From Heterodera schachtii (taxonomy: Eukaryota; Nematoda; Chromadorea; Rhabditida; Heteroderidae): a DNA stretch of 64,000 nucleotides. Within the stretch, counting starts at the first letter, position 1. Each line of letters begins with the position of its first letter. Location: positions 1,097,852 to 1,161,851 of the forward strand of contig SIJG01000007.1 of NCBI GenBank assembly GCA_023374025.1, read 5' to 3'. Positions 12,444-24,506 of this stretch are shown here, piece by piece. The notes below the pieces were generated by a model. That model saw nothing but the letters and a program-made list of their open reading frames with translations. It was not told the origin of the DNA and did not search any database. A program made the translations under genes and the position numbers.

Positions 12444-12796
12444 CAGGCCCGTAACCAGGGGGGAGCAAGGGGGGCAGTTGCCCCCCCCCCCCCCCCCCCC
12501 CCCCCGAAATGAAAAAATTTTCCAGTAAAAATGGGCAATTTTTTAAAATTTTTTAACCAAATTTCTTAACAAAATGCATTAAAAAAATTTTTTTCCCGGC
12601 GGCGCCTATCGGCACCGCCGGACCCCCATTTTGCCATATTTTTGAACCTTGAAGCCCAAAAAAGTGCAAAAATGTAGTCATTTTTTGGCGCAAAATCGGC
12701 TATATTTCCTATTTTTTGCTGGCTGTCAGGCGAGCAAAAAAAAAAAAAAAGCTCTTCGGTTGCCCCTCCCGAAATTTTTTCCTGGTTACGGGCCTG
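12444..12796. mobile_element. hAT-type non-autonomous DNA transposon (MITE)
   Basis: Perfect 16-bp terminal inverted repeats read CAGGCCCGTAACCAGG at 12444-12459 and its complement at 12781-12796. An exact 8-bp target-site duplication, CTGGAAGC, lies at 12436-12443 and 12797-12804. No transposase is encoded in the 353 bp. CA/TG ends with an 8-bp duplication are typical of hAT elements. It contains a run of about 25 C near 12481-12505 and a GC-rich hairpin near 12596-12625 that reappears, inverted, in the NADAR-gene intron near 54900. Confidence 0.88.
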
Positions 12797-13105
12797 CTGG
12801 AAGCTTTTGGTATCATTCGAAAGCTCTCGATAAGAATAAGCTTTTTCTAAGCAAATGCTAATTTATAAGCAATTTGATGAGTTATAAAAAAGAAATGAGC
12901 GTTCGGATTTTGTTTCTTGAATAACTCATGAACTAACAAATAAATTCAAAAAATAACATATCAACCGATGCAGAAAATTTGGCTCTATCGGTATGCAAAA
13001 TTTCAAGAAAATCTGCCCGTCGAAAATTTTTTTTTACTGTTTGCAAATGATACCAGGTTTGTCCAATTTGATAGGCAAAAACCTTCAAAAGTAATGCAAT
13101 ATCAG

Positions 13106-13696
13106 TAGGGTCGCAACTTTTAGTGACGAAAAATCCCAAAATAGTTAACTAAAATAGTGAGTAAAAATCCCAAAATAGTGAAGAAATAGTGACAAAAAGT
13201 CCGAAATAGTGACGAATAGTGACATAATTTTCAGCCAAAAATTGAACAAAACTAATTTTTTTTTTTTCACTAGTGCAGTTGCCAATGAGCTAGGTTTCCT
13301 TTATAAAATTCTCTTAGCAAATATTTTTTGGGGGAAGAATTTTTGAAAAAATTTTTTCATTTCATAGGAGTGTATTTTTTAAAATTTTCGGCGTTTCATA
13401 GGGGTGTATTTTTCTGAAATTTTTGGAGTCGATTCTTAGGGGTGCATTTTCCGTTTTTATTGCATTTTTGTTAAGGAATTTTCCAAAAAATGTCGAAATA
13501 GTGAAAAAATAGTGACAAATGCCAAAATAGTGATTTTTAACTATTTTAGTGACCAAGTCGCCAAAATAGTGATTTTTAGTGACGAAAAATGACATCAGAA
13601 TCGAAAATTTTTAATGCAGAAATGCGTTTTTTGAGCTCCTTTCTTCAAATCAATTGAGCAAAAAAAAAAGTTTTTTCACTAAAAGTTGCGACCCTA
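13106..13696. mobile_element. Non-autonomous DNA transposon with ATAGTGA-rich interior
   Basis: Inverted termini begin TAGGGTCGCAACTTTTAGTG at 13106 and end with the complement at 13696. They are flanked by the identical octamer AATATCAG at 13098-13105 and 13697-13704. The 591-bp interior has no long frame but many copies of AAAATAGTGA-like words in both orientations. The 8-bp duplication and TAGGG/CCCTA ends fit a hAT-like family. Confidence 0.85.
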
Positions 13697-13769
13697 AATA
13701 TCAGTATCCGTTCGTCTAATAAATTAATTATGCTTTAATAATTCCATTTCCAGATTTCATTTTCCATTT

Positions 13770-15836
13770 GTGATGCGTTATTTGTTGAGAATTAGGAATT
13801 ATAATTTTATCACAAAGATCGGCAAAAGCAGTGTTGTCCAATCGCAAGAATCCCCTCCATCGCTTCTTACGGATTCAAAACCCTTTAAAAAAGTGCTTAA
13901 TTCTGCCGTCCAATATTACGAGGAATGTATTGGCCTGGTAGAAGTCCACAAAGCCCGGGACGAAGTCAACCGAGTCAGTCTTTTTGACTTTATTTTATGC
14001 CGAGTCTTATTATTTTTCATTTTTAGTGCGAAAACAATTTGTATTTGGCACAACAGGCGAGAAGAGAAAAACAGGGCGAAATAAAGTCATTGCAAAACCG
14101 AATGAAAGACATTCACAGCGAATTGGACAGAACTCAGCGAGGCGAAGACAGGTGACTGTCCGGAAATGTTGCGATTTCTAAGTTGCTTTAAAACAATTTT
14201 GATACATTTGGTTTATTACTTTTTTGGCAAAGCATAAGAATCCTAATTTAGCTTACTATCTTAAGTTCGATCGGTTTCTTGGATTTTCAAGGGTGTGAGC
14301 ACAGCTGACGGTACTGCCGATGGTCCCCCCCCCTTTTTGAAGAAAATTTTTTTTTGTTCTGAAAAGTCTTGGAAACATGTTTATGGGGGTTTTCAGGGTC
14401 GCTGATCACGAATATGACCTCCATTTGGACCAATTTCGAATCCCGGACCCAAATTCGAACAAAAAGTCGAAAACTAAAATGAATGTCAGATTCGTGATCA
14501 GCGACCCTAAAAAGCCCATTAAACATGTTTTCACGACTTTTTATAACAGAAAAAATTTTTTTCCAAAAAGGGGGGGGGGGACCATCGGCAGTATTACCCA
14601 GCTGACGCCATATTCCCACCAAAAACGCATATTCTGATACCATCCAATTTTGTTGCTGTTTTCTTCTCATTAAGAGCCTTCATACGACACCAACAAATGA
14701 TATTTTTGCAAAAAATTGTTTTGGATATTACTGTTTGCGGTCAGAGCTTGGGTTAATCTACCACTGTAGACCTGGATTTCCTGGATCCAGGTCCAAGCCA
14801 TACTCTAATTTATGCCAAAAATTGGTTTCGATATGACCAAAAATTTTTTGAAAATTTACTCCAAAATAACAAATTTGTCATTTTTTGATGCAAAACTGGT
14901 ACAAATCCAAAATGTCTATAAATACAAAAATTAAAAACTCCGTTTGTGCAGGTATCTCCATCTGCTCACAGAAGAACACGCGGCAATCAAAAGTGAGAGG
15001 GAATTGCTTTCGTCCTTTGAACAATTGGAAGCCAATGAGCGCGATGCCTTTAATTTGCTCTCCAATAAAGTGAAATATTTTTCGATTCATTTATTTGTTT
15101 TTTTTTTTTGTTTTCTCTTTTTAGGTTCGCATTAGCCACGAACGCGAAAGGGAACGAGATGAACGGACGAAGTACTGGTCGCTGACCGGCTCTTTGCTCG
15201 GCGCTTTCCTCGGCATTTTCGGCACGACAATTGCCAACGAACTGAGGATGAAACACATTCGGGAAATGATTCCGAGTGGCCAGCAAATACAGCCTTTGCT
15301 GAAGGAAATGGCACAAATTGCGCGGGAAGGACAGCAAAACGTTGGGAGAAGCGGGCAAAGCTCAGCCCTTTACATTTGTACAGATTTTGAAGGTCAGCGA
15401 CTTTATGGACGACCTGAAGAACTCGCTGGGGATGGACTCGCCAAAACTGAGCGATTTGAGCGCGGAGAAAAAAACGGAACGGAGCGACGAAACGGAAATG
15501 GGCAAATCCATGGACAGCCTTAGGGAGCAGGTGAAGGAAAGGTCTTTGATGGGAGTTAATCACTTTTTGACCATTTTGTCTCATTGTCAGAATACCCAAT
15601 TATTGGAACGGATGAGCGAATTGAAACGACTGATTCATCTCGACAGATCGTTGACCGACGCGGAAGGCGGACGAGCGATTGCGTACATTGGGGACGACAT
15701 GGAGACAATGCTGCATCAGACGGAGAAGCACATTGAGTCGAGGCTGAAACTGCAGACAATGGTCACCGTGGTCGGGTTTTACACCGCGTTGGTCATCACT
15801 TTGCCATTAATTTACTTTTATTTTTCCGGAAAATGA
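13770..15836 (+). CDS. CCDC51/MITOK-like mitochondrial inner-membrane protein
   Basis: In mammals CCDC51 (MITOK) is the proposed pore subunit of the mitochondrial ATP-sensitive potassium channel. Exons read: 13770 (or the ATG at 13773) to about 13973, 14027-14151, 14952-15069, 15125-15340, 15384-15530 and 15591-15836. Matching landmarks are QYYEECIGLVEV near the N-terminus, a central coiled coil, RISHERERERDERTKYWSL leading into a first membrane helix (SLLGAFLGIFGTTIAN), and a last helix near the C-terminus (VTVVGFYTALVITLPLIYF). Two helices flanking a coiled-coil loop are the family architecture. The first exon is Arg/Lys-rich, as expected for an import signal. The intron at 15531-15590 is 60 nt and in frame, so retention would add 20 residues. 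Intron 2 carries a palindromic MITE. Confidence 0.82.
14302..14606. mobile_element. Palindromic MITE, family P copy 1 (in CCDC51-like intron 2)
   Basis: A near-perfect foldback. The left arm starts GCTGACGGTACTGCCGATGG followed by C10. The right arm is G10 followed by ACCATCGGCAGTATTACCC and AGCTGAC. The arms are mutually complementary through almost the full length, including ACATGTTT and GCTGATCACGAAT. No coding capacity. A second copy is at 29643-29993. Confidence 0.8.
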
Positions 15837-16001
15837 CAAATTGTTTATTGTTGTTCACCATTGAATAAGGCTAAATAAATTTATCAGCAGGACAATGACA
15901 GATCGGCACTTTACTTTTAATCTTTGAACGAATTGGCATTTCAAATAAACGAATTCGCCATTTGCTCATGGTAATTCCCATCGTTTCTTTCGTCCGTTTG
16001 G
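15837..16001. other. Convergent 3' intergenic region
   Basis: A short AT-rich spacer between the CCDC51-like gene (+) and the next gene (-). An AATAAA-like signal (CTAAATAAAT) lies near 15870, consistent with the polyadenylation of the upstream gene. Confidence 0.4.
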
Positions 16002-18505
16002 TCAGTCGGTGACTAACACTTCTTTGATTGCCTTTTGCAGCATTTCATCCACCACACTTTTGACCAATTCCGACTGTTTCTGTTCTTCTTCCTCTTCATC
16101 GTCCTCTTTTTCGTTTTGTTCGCCATTTTTGCTTTTCATTTTTGTCGGAAATGAAGTTGAGCATCGGTTCATTGGTCTGATCAGTGACGGGGATGCTTTT
16201 CCCGGACTGATCTGTGCCGCGGCTTCTCCAGCGTCAAACGATGGAATTGCGTGGATCACTCCAAAGGAAACGCGACGGCTTCGGTGTCTGTTTTTGAAAA
16301 CCCAACCGAATTAAGCTTTCAATTAGTGTTTCGCTTACTTAAACAATTGGCGCTCAACGAGCAACGAATTGGACGGTGACAATGGCATTTTGCCGCCCAT
16401 TCCGCCACTCAGTGCAATTTCCGGTGTGCAGGACGGAGAGCGTTCGCTTCGGTGGAAAATCGTCGGCGTATGGCGTTCGGATGGGAGGGCACTGCCGAGC
16501 AACGAAGTGCCGGTGGTAGCGCCGTCAGCGGACGGAGACGAAGAACTGCTAGAAGGGGCGGCGGACAACGGTGGTGGAGGCAAAGCGAAGTGATCGGCGG
16601 AAAAGTCGGCCAATTTGGTGGGACAAAAATCTGAAAATGAATTGGCCAAAGTGAATAACAAGTGCCAAAATTGGCCAAGTCACCCGGAAAGCATTGGGAA
16701 AGGTCAAGCGAATGAATGTGCTGTTGGTCGACGCGAAAGCGAACTGAGCCGACCCGTTGGACTGAGCTTAGCGTTTGGAGTGCGTCCAGCGAACGGGCGG
16801 AAATCTTCGGGGCGCCCTCGGGGCAAACGAAGAAAATGTCGCCAATAAAGACCAAGTTCAGCTGAAGCATTATTGGCACAAAAGGGTCAAAAAGGCGTTG
16901 ATTGGCGGCACCGAAAAAGGGAGTGTGCGGCGCCGCTCCACGTCCGTCAGAATGGCACTGAACACTCGTGCCAAATAGGGCCACACTCGCAACAGCGGTC
17001 GGTTCGCTGCTGCTGCTTCGGCGTCTGTGCTGCTGCTGCGCTCGTCTCGCCCAATTCGCTCCATTTCCATTTCCTCCTCCGCCTCATCCGTGTCAATTCG
17101 GCCCGCTATTTCCACCAAATTTGGGCTCGTCGAACAGCGAGTGACTGTCACTTTTATCTGCCAAAAAAATGCCGAAGGATCGGCGGCGATTGGTGCCGAA
17201 CTGACCAATTCCTCCGCTCGCAACAGCACACCGTTGGTCCATTCGTATACATAGTCCCAACAAAGCGATTGTTTGGCCGCCTTTGTCCATTCCCGAAACA
17301 CCCTTAAGGGACAGCGAGAGGAATGACCAGCAAATGCAATTGTGAAATGGGTCCCTCCATTTTCAATGTCCGACCATTCCGTAATTGTGCCCGCGGGGAA
17401 TGCGAATTTAAACGCCATTTGCACTTCCGAATCCCTGGGGTAATTAGTCCAATGCAGCGCCTAAACAATGCTAATCAATCGAAAGCCAAAGGCAAAATAA
17501 AAAAGCAAAAGTTTACGGGCGGTTTAGTGAAAAGCTGACACCTATTCTCATAGTTTTGCTCATTTTCCTCTTCCGATTGGCTAACAATTTGAAAACCAGC
17601 GGTGCCAAAGCCAAAAAACGTATAAATGGCATCCTAAAACAACAACAGAACACTAATTGAGTTTGATTAATAGAGTAAATCGAAAGAAGATTAAATTAAT
17701 TAAATTAACAAAAATAATTATTTCATTTTATTTAATTAATAATTACGAATAAAATATTTCCCTTTAATTTATTAACTTCCAAAACCCACCAACAAATTTG
17801 GGTCGTCAAAGTATGAAAGGGCACAGTTTGGCACTGTCGGCTCATTCCAACGCGTCGCTCGCGTTAAATGCTCTTTTTGCGCATCGCTTTCGCCGAACTT
17901 TCTTAAGCATTCATTCATTGTCCGATCAATCGTTCTTTTTTCTCCGATGGCTGTTCCTTCCGTCTCCACCTGTTCTTCTCCCCCCTGGCGCTCCATTCGC
18001 CCACCCATTCCGCCCGCACCGCGTCGAGGTGTTCCTGAAGGCACCGTTTGTCGTCGTCCGATCGATCCTTTTTGATGATGAGTATTCGCATGTGACTTTT
18101 GCCTGTTGCTGCTGTTCCCTTTTGATCGCCCACTGAATTTGACATGGAAAGTCGGTAGAGGTCGGCCAGCGTTCGCAAAGTGTTCAAATGTTCGCCGAAT
18201 CCCTTCTTGGCCATTAGCAACACCCAATTCCGTGGCGGAGTGCTTTCCTCGCCAGTGGAACAATGGGCCAGCGAATGAGTGGGCAATCCGACCGATTCCG
18301 AACTGTTGGCCGAAGAGGCGATCAGCACAGTCTGCGCACGCACCGGCGGCGGAAGGCTGGCATTGTCACCGCGGGGCTTATTTTGCACCAAAAGGACCTT
18401 TCAAAGGGACCGAAGCGAAAGTGCCAAAAAGCGTTTGGCACTCGAATGAATGCCTTTAATTACCAATCGCTCCAATAAATTTTCGTTCGCTGTCACAATG
18501 ATCAT
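16002..18505 (-). CDS. Unrecognised multi-exon protein with acidic C-terminus
   Basis: I do not recognise this gene. A start ATG at 18503-18505 opens a short exon (MIIVTANENLLERL), then GT-AG introns lead to exons at about 17930-18415, 17530-17630, 17080-17440, 16620-16980, 16340-16610 and 16002-16260. One exon reads DAIYTFFGFGTAGFQIVSQS, and another is rich in aromatic and beta-type segments (HFTIAFAGHSSRCPLRVF and WDYVYEWTNGVLL). A hydrophobic stretch LQLNLVFIGDIFFV lies near 16850. The C-terminus has an acidic run (EKEDDEEEEEQ) followed by a probable helix ending EVLVTD. Exon limits are approximate and the reading frame between 17930 and 17640 is not settled. The hydrophobic segment and the central exon suggest a peripheral or integral membrane protein, but no function is claimed. 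Confidence 0.5.
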
Positions 18506-20437
18506 CTCGGGTTATTCAATCACTTAATGTAAAGACTGAAGCAAATGGACAAAAGGGCAGAAAGAGAAGCGAAGGAATGACTGGACAAATTACTTAATTA
18601 AATGCATTTTAATGAGTTGGCCAATGAATTAAGTTTATAATAATGAACTGTTGATGCATATTTGTTTATTTATCAAATCTATTGATAGTTTAGAAAAGCG
18701 AAGAGAAATGAAAGGGAAGGACAAAGGGACCAACCGACGAAAGAACGAACGAACGCACCCCGGGGGCAGAGAGGGACACGGCAAACGGAATGAGCCTAAT
18801 TTGCGTGAAGATTTACAATAGCCTCAATTTAAAAAAGTCGCGAGAACTTCGCCCTTCCCCGCCGCGTGTCCCTTTTTCTTCCTTTCTTTCCGGTTTCATT
18901 TACTCGGAGTGGGAACATTTGAACGCATTTCATGGAATTTCTTCATATAGGCAGTGTAGGGTCTTTTTTCTCCTTTTGTTTTGCGATACATTCACCGCCA
19001 AAATCTCTCATCCGTCGTTCCCATTGGCACAATCAAATGTATTCTCGAACTTGAAACAATGCCATTGAAAAGGTGAACGGACGGTTCTCAGAGAAGGAAT
19101 GTCAAAGCTACAAAGCAAGGGGAAAAGAAGGCGACTTATTCCCCTCCCACGGCATTCGTTCTGCTGTCCCCCCCCCCCCCCCCTCGGCATTCGTTTGTCC
19201 CATATTCTCGCCCCTTCCCTTCCGCCGCTGCCCCTCCCCCATTTTTCTTTTGCACTTCTACGGAAAATGGATTTTGCCTGGGAGGAAGGAAGTGAGGAGA
19301 AAGAAAATGGCAATGAAAACCGAACTTTGCGGCTGCTGCTACCACAGCACTGTGCGTTTTGCCCAATGAATTGGCCGTGGGTAATTTGGGATGGGCGGGA
19401 GGGAATGAAAAGAGAGGTAAAAGTTGCTAAAAAAAAGCATTAGGAATTGCCTTATTGAGCATTTTTCCGACGAAGAAATGTGCCGAGAAAAGTGGCATTG
19501 CTTTAACTAATAAATCATTTACTTTGTTTTTTGTTTGGTTTGTGTGGTAACGAATTGCGTGTGAATAAAAGGCTAAAAAAGGGGGGGGGGCAAACACTCC
19601 GCCAAATTCCGAAGAATGGCCGCGGCTGATCGTCGTTCATATTTATGCAAATGCCCAAAACACCGACAAAAGGATTAATGGGACCAAATTGGTTTTCCTA
19701 TTTTCATAACGACGAATTCATTTCCAATGGACAAGCCAAAATATGCAGTGAATAAATTAACATAATAAATGAATTAAGGGAAAGGCAAATCAATGGAATT
19801 AATTAATGAGAGGCCGAAATTGCAAAAGGACAAAGCAATGAAAAAGACACGCCCAATTAAGGAAAGTTTATTTGTGTTTGATCAGAATTTGCCATTGAAT
19901 TGACGGAGGAAAAGGACAGGAGAGAGAGAGAGAGAATGAGAAGGGAATGGAAATGCAATTAAGCGACGGGAATTGCCAGGGGGCATTGGGCACGGCATAA
20001 GCAATCCTTCGGGCGATGCCCCCCCCCCCCCCCGCTTCTCCCTCTTTCGTCAAGTGTTTGCTTTGTGTGCCGTATTCACCCCTCCCCCGCAGTATTACAC
20101 GGCACTAAGGCAGTCAAATCTCATCTGTGTTAACAAGAGGGCCAAAAATGGAAAGAACAAACTGCTTAGGCACTCATATCAAATAAGAATTAATTTTAGA
20201 ACCAATAATTGCTCGAGTATATAAAACATTCAAACATAAGTAAGATGGCAAAAAAGAAATGAGACTGAAGCTTAAGTTGATTATTATGTTTTTGATAATT
20301 AACCAAAAAACAGAATTAGACATCCAACATTTTATTTGAGACTAACCGGACAGAAATGTTACGACAATAACAGACTCTATTATTATAGACCGTCAAACAA
20401 CCATTGCCCTAATAATCGGAGGTTCGATTCAATCACT
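18506..20437. other. Intergenic, 1.9 kb, no gene seen
   Basis: Frames here are short and of low-complexity composition. C15-16 tracts occur near 19170 and 20020, and AT-rich DNA fills 18600-18700 and 19500-19870. It contains the 5' flank of the minus-strand gene ending at 18505 and the 3' flank of cytochrome c. Short unrecognised exons cannot be excluded. Confidence 0.4.
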
Positions 20438-20888
<451 letters not shown>

Positions 20889-21078
20889 TCAAAAGATTGA
20901 TGAAGCGTGTATACCCTGTTCGAAGTTGGTTAAGTTGATTGAAAAAACAATACGCCATTAGAAAAGCTTTCGCCGTGGTTTGTGACTTCAACCGAATATA
21001 AACATTTGCAAAGAAAACACGGGTAACACAACAACTTTAATCAACAAATCGGAAATACAAGTCGTCTCATTTCTTTCT

Positions 21079-21954
21079 CTACACAAAATGAGTTCTCGGA
21101 CGCTGTGTCGTGAAAGGAGCCATCTAAATGAGAAATAAAAGTAAAAATAGGTGTAATGGCATTGGCTAACATTGCGTCGCTTGGAATTCACACGGTGAGG
21201 AAGCGGAAATTTGATCTTGGAGTTCTGAAATTGCTTCACCCCGGCACGCTTGCAGTCCGCCACACTGATGGTTTGCACTTTGATGATCTGAATGCGATCC
21301 GCTTGAGCGCGGTGACGAGCGCCCATGTCGCGATAGCACTGCGTAACAGCACCCGCTTCACAAACATCGCGATACTCGCGGTACATGTTGTGGTGTCCAG
21401 TACGAGAATCGTAGCGGAGCCAAATGCCAAAGTTCTTCACGGAGCCAGGCTTTTTCTCGAAGACCTTAATTTTCGCATTTGGTTTCTGTTAAACGTGAGC
21501 TGATTGCGCGGATCAATCACTACAACATTTTCAGTTATTTCTTAAATATTTTTCAGTCTTAAAACGGACGACGCCCAACTCGTTTTGGACGAACTCTTTT
21601 TTTACAATGACATCGAGAAGTTAGATATCTCATACACATTAACAAGTTGAGACAAAAACGAATTGACAAAATGAATTGAGTTTTCATCCCTTTTCCTTCA
21701 TACCTCTTGACATGAAATAATTTCTCCGTGTGTTTTTTTAACACGACGCAACATGCTAGTGAAGTACCAGAAGCGAGACTTAGCAACGACGTGGTTGCTG
21801 GCAAAAATAACCATTTCATGCAGTGTCGGATTTGGGTCATTTGCAGTTGGGAGTTTACGTCCAACAACGATGTACTTTCTTAACTGAAAAGACAGGATTT
21901 CCACAAAGACGAAATTTTAAAAATTACAGTTTCTCCGGATGCTTTGATTGGCAT
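21079..21954 (-). CDS. Large-subunit ribosomal protein eL20 (L18a)
   Basis: Four exons (21928-21954, 21704-21883, 21171-21464 and 21079-21123) give 181 residues, the usual family length. Recognisable blocks are [62 protein letters not shown] and the C-terminal [13 protein letters not shown] segment ([15 protein letters not shown]). Exon 1 encodes only nine residues (MPIKASGET) and the last exon encodes fourteen residues plus the stop. Introns are phase 0 throughout. eL20 sits at the base of the central protuberance of the 60S subunit. It is the upstream member of a tight same-strand pair with cytochrome c. Confidence 0.96.
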
Positions 21955-22159
21955 TGTTTAAAACTTGGCTAAATTAGAAAATTGATAATGGTAATGTATA
22001 CGGTTCAGCGGAAAGCAAAATAGAAAGTCAAGTTAAAAGAAAAAAACGTTAAGAAAACGTAATTTGTAAAAGAGAATTTAAATTTGGCATTTCGTTTGGT
22101 ATGCTCGGTTTTCTTTTGTCAATTAGTTTGAAACGATTTCCTAAAATTGAAGATAAATT

Positions 22160-22280
22160 AGAGACCGGTGCGGGACTGAATCCTGCCGGGAGGCTTGCTT
22201 GAAAATATGGTTGGGGTCAGTTCGGCGCTGAGTTGCACCAGGTCTAGCGCACGGCGCCAGACTAATTGAGGCCCAACTGA
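22160..22280. other. GC-rich potentially structured segment, unassigned
   Basis: This 120-bp patch contrasts with its AT-rich surroundings. GGTGC near 22166 can pair with GCACC near 22236, and GTCTAGCGC/GGCGCCAGAC near 22242-22263 forms a short hairpin. It sits just upstream of the mL46 start. It could be a small structured RNA or leader, but it matches no family I can name. Confidence 0.3.
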
Positions 22281-22323
22281 GTGTTTCCTTCTTATCGCAT
22301 ATCTTTTCTACTTTTCTTTATAG

Positions 22324-24135
22324 ATGTTTGTGAAGACTTTTTCTCGTTCGGTTCGTAATTCAACTCGCTTTTTCTATTCAACAAACACCAAATTGGATCC
22401 CTCAAAATGGCGTATTGAAGTCGCATTGCTCATTTACCGTCCTCCAGTTGTTGCTCCACCAATGACGGAAGTTGAAGAACAATTTTATAGGATGTCTGAA
22501 TTTGCCAATCAGAAGTCGTCTTACAAATGTGACTTTGAACTTCAGTTGGAAAAAGATGAAAAGTCGGTGTTTTATTTCTTTTTTTTTTGTTTTTTCATAC
22601 TTTGCTTTAAGGCTTTTGGAGAAGCGACGACAACTCGAAAACGAAGGAAGGGACCTTAGCGCACTTGACGAAGAAATTAATGTCTCTTCTACTCAACTTA
22701 GAGATGATTGGTTCGAGAAAAGTGAACAGCTTACCAAGCAGTACAAACTGGATTCGCCACAAACAACGACGGATGAGGACAAAAACCTAAAGGTTTTGGA
22801 AGGATGCAGCAAAAAAAGCTGGCTTTGCTTGTGAAGCAACGGTTCCCTGATGCTCTTAATTCTGATTATGTATCGCCATGGATTTTACCACAGTTAATAC
22901 GAACTGGCGATGACACATTACGACAGGTATTAGTGAAAATTGGGCAAACGTTTGTGTTGTTTCTGCGAAAAAGAAATTTTACGGACAATTTTTTCAAGTT
23001 TGTCCGGCTCTATTTCAGTTCACCAGTCCATAAAAGATTTGCCAAGACAGTGAAATTAGACCTGACCCTAAACAATTCTTAAAATAGCCCGAGACAATGA
23101 CGTAGCCAGGGGAGCTGAGGGAGCTAAAGCCCCCGTCCCCCCCCGAAATCCAAAAATAAAATTTTTTTTTGAGATTTCAAGCAATTTTTTAACGAAGGGT
23201 GGGTAAACTGCAACAGAGCCGATATCCATTTAAAAAATAAAAGGGGAGGCAGTATAAGAAAAGAATACAGACTAAACAAATAGTTGCTTCTGAGAAGAGA
23301 AGCGTTTAAAATTATTATTAAATTTTATATGAAAGTCGATTTTCCTTTGTTTAATATGTGTTTCTAATTTTCAGACTGCAGAAAAATGTATTGCCCATAT
23401 GTTTCCAAATTTTGATCAAATGCCAATTGGATTTCAAATTCTTGGTAATGCGCCGTTCTCGCATTTAGTGCATCGATATTCCAACCGAATGAAACAGCGT
23501 TTAGGGTCCGATGGATCAGTTGTAAGTTTTCTATTTTTATCAAATAATGGGAAAATAATAGGTATTAAGAGTGCCCTAATAAGGCGATTGACTTTTTGAG
23601 TTTATTTTTATTTTTTGTTAAGTTGAAGCAGCTTCTCTCTTATTTTTAATGCTCTCCCTCTTAAATAACATCCTCTTTTTAATAGAAAAGAATATATTTC
23701 ATCTTTTTTGAATAAAAAAAAGGCTTTCCTGTAGATTTTTCGGCTCATTTTTCATTTTTAGGTCAAATTTATTGTTTAAAAATTTTTTGTTGAGACTTTG
23801 ATGAATTTTTGCTTGTTTCATTAGTTTAAACCGTATTTATATCAAAATTGAGAGAGACTAAAAAAATAAGTTTCGACTTTTTGTTAGAAATTGGGTCCGG
23901 GGTTCTTGAGTCGAAATGAATATTAGAATCGGATTTTGAATGGAATTTTTAGATCTTCTTTTTTCCCGTTCAAATCCACCGAAAAATGCCGAATCCGATA
24001 ACATTGGTTGACATGACTTCAGACAATGTGGTGGATTATCAATGGTGCACTCGTGAAGAATTGGCTGAATTGAAATTAGAGACAAGGGAGAGGCAACAGT
24101 ACAGATCTGCTTTTTCTTTTGCGTTGATTGAATAA
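22324..24135 (+). CDS. Mitochondrial large-subunit ribosomal protein mL46
   Basis: Exons read: 22324-22562, 22611-22926, 23375-23521 and 23953-24135. The N-terminus (MFVKTFSRSVRNSTRFFYS) is Arg/Ser-rich, as expected for mitochondrial import. WRIEVALLIYRPPVV opens the mature part. A Nudix-like fold follows: LALLVKQRFP, SPWILPQ, FQILGNAPFSHLVHRY, IFFF and a C-terminal WCTREEL region before TAA. The order matches MRPL46. Near 22800 the frame must shift by one nucleotide to pass from KNLKVLE to MQQKKLALLVK (a GAAAGG expected where GAAGG is present). This could be a base error or a real lesion. Intron 2 holds a transposon scrap (about 23098-23150). The function is structural, in the mitoribosome. 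Confidence 0.83.
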
Positions 24136-24506
24136 AGCACTTGTATTGTTAACTGAATAAATCTCTTAATTATCTAATTCTTTTTCGCTTTGGTTATCGA
24201 ACAAACAAACCAATATTTTTTGCAATTTATTTTTTGGTTGCGCACAACAATTTATTTATTGAAAACTAATATTTGTCATCATCACTCATCATTAATGTTC
24301 CTTTGTGAGATAAAGAAAAATGAAAACGTATAGTAAAGTAATACATAGTAAGCTGTGGTTGTTTCCTTTCATATGTTCGCTTATTAATGCTGATAAATTT
24401 CTAATCGATTCTCTGCTTTTAATTTTTTTATTGTACTAATTAACCAAATCATAATCAACAGACATTTACTATTTATATAACATTGCTTAAAAAACGACAC
24501 GAAATA

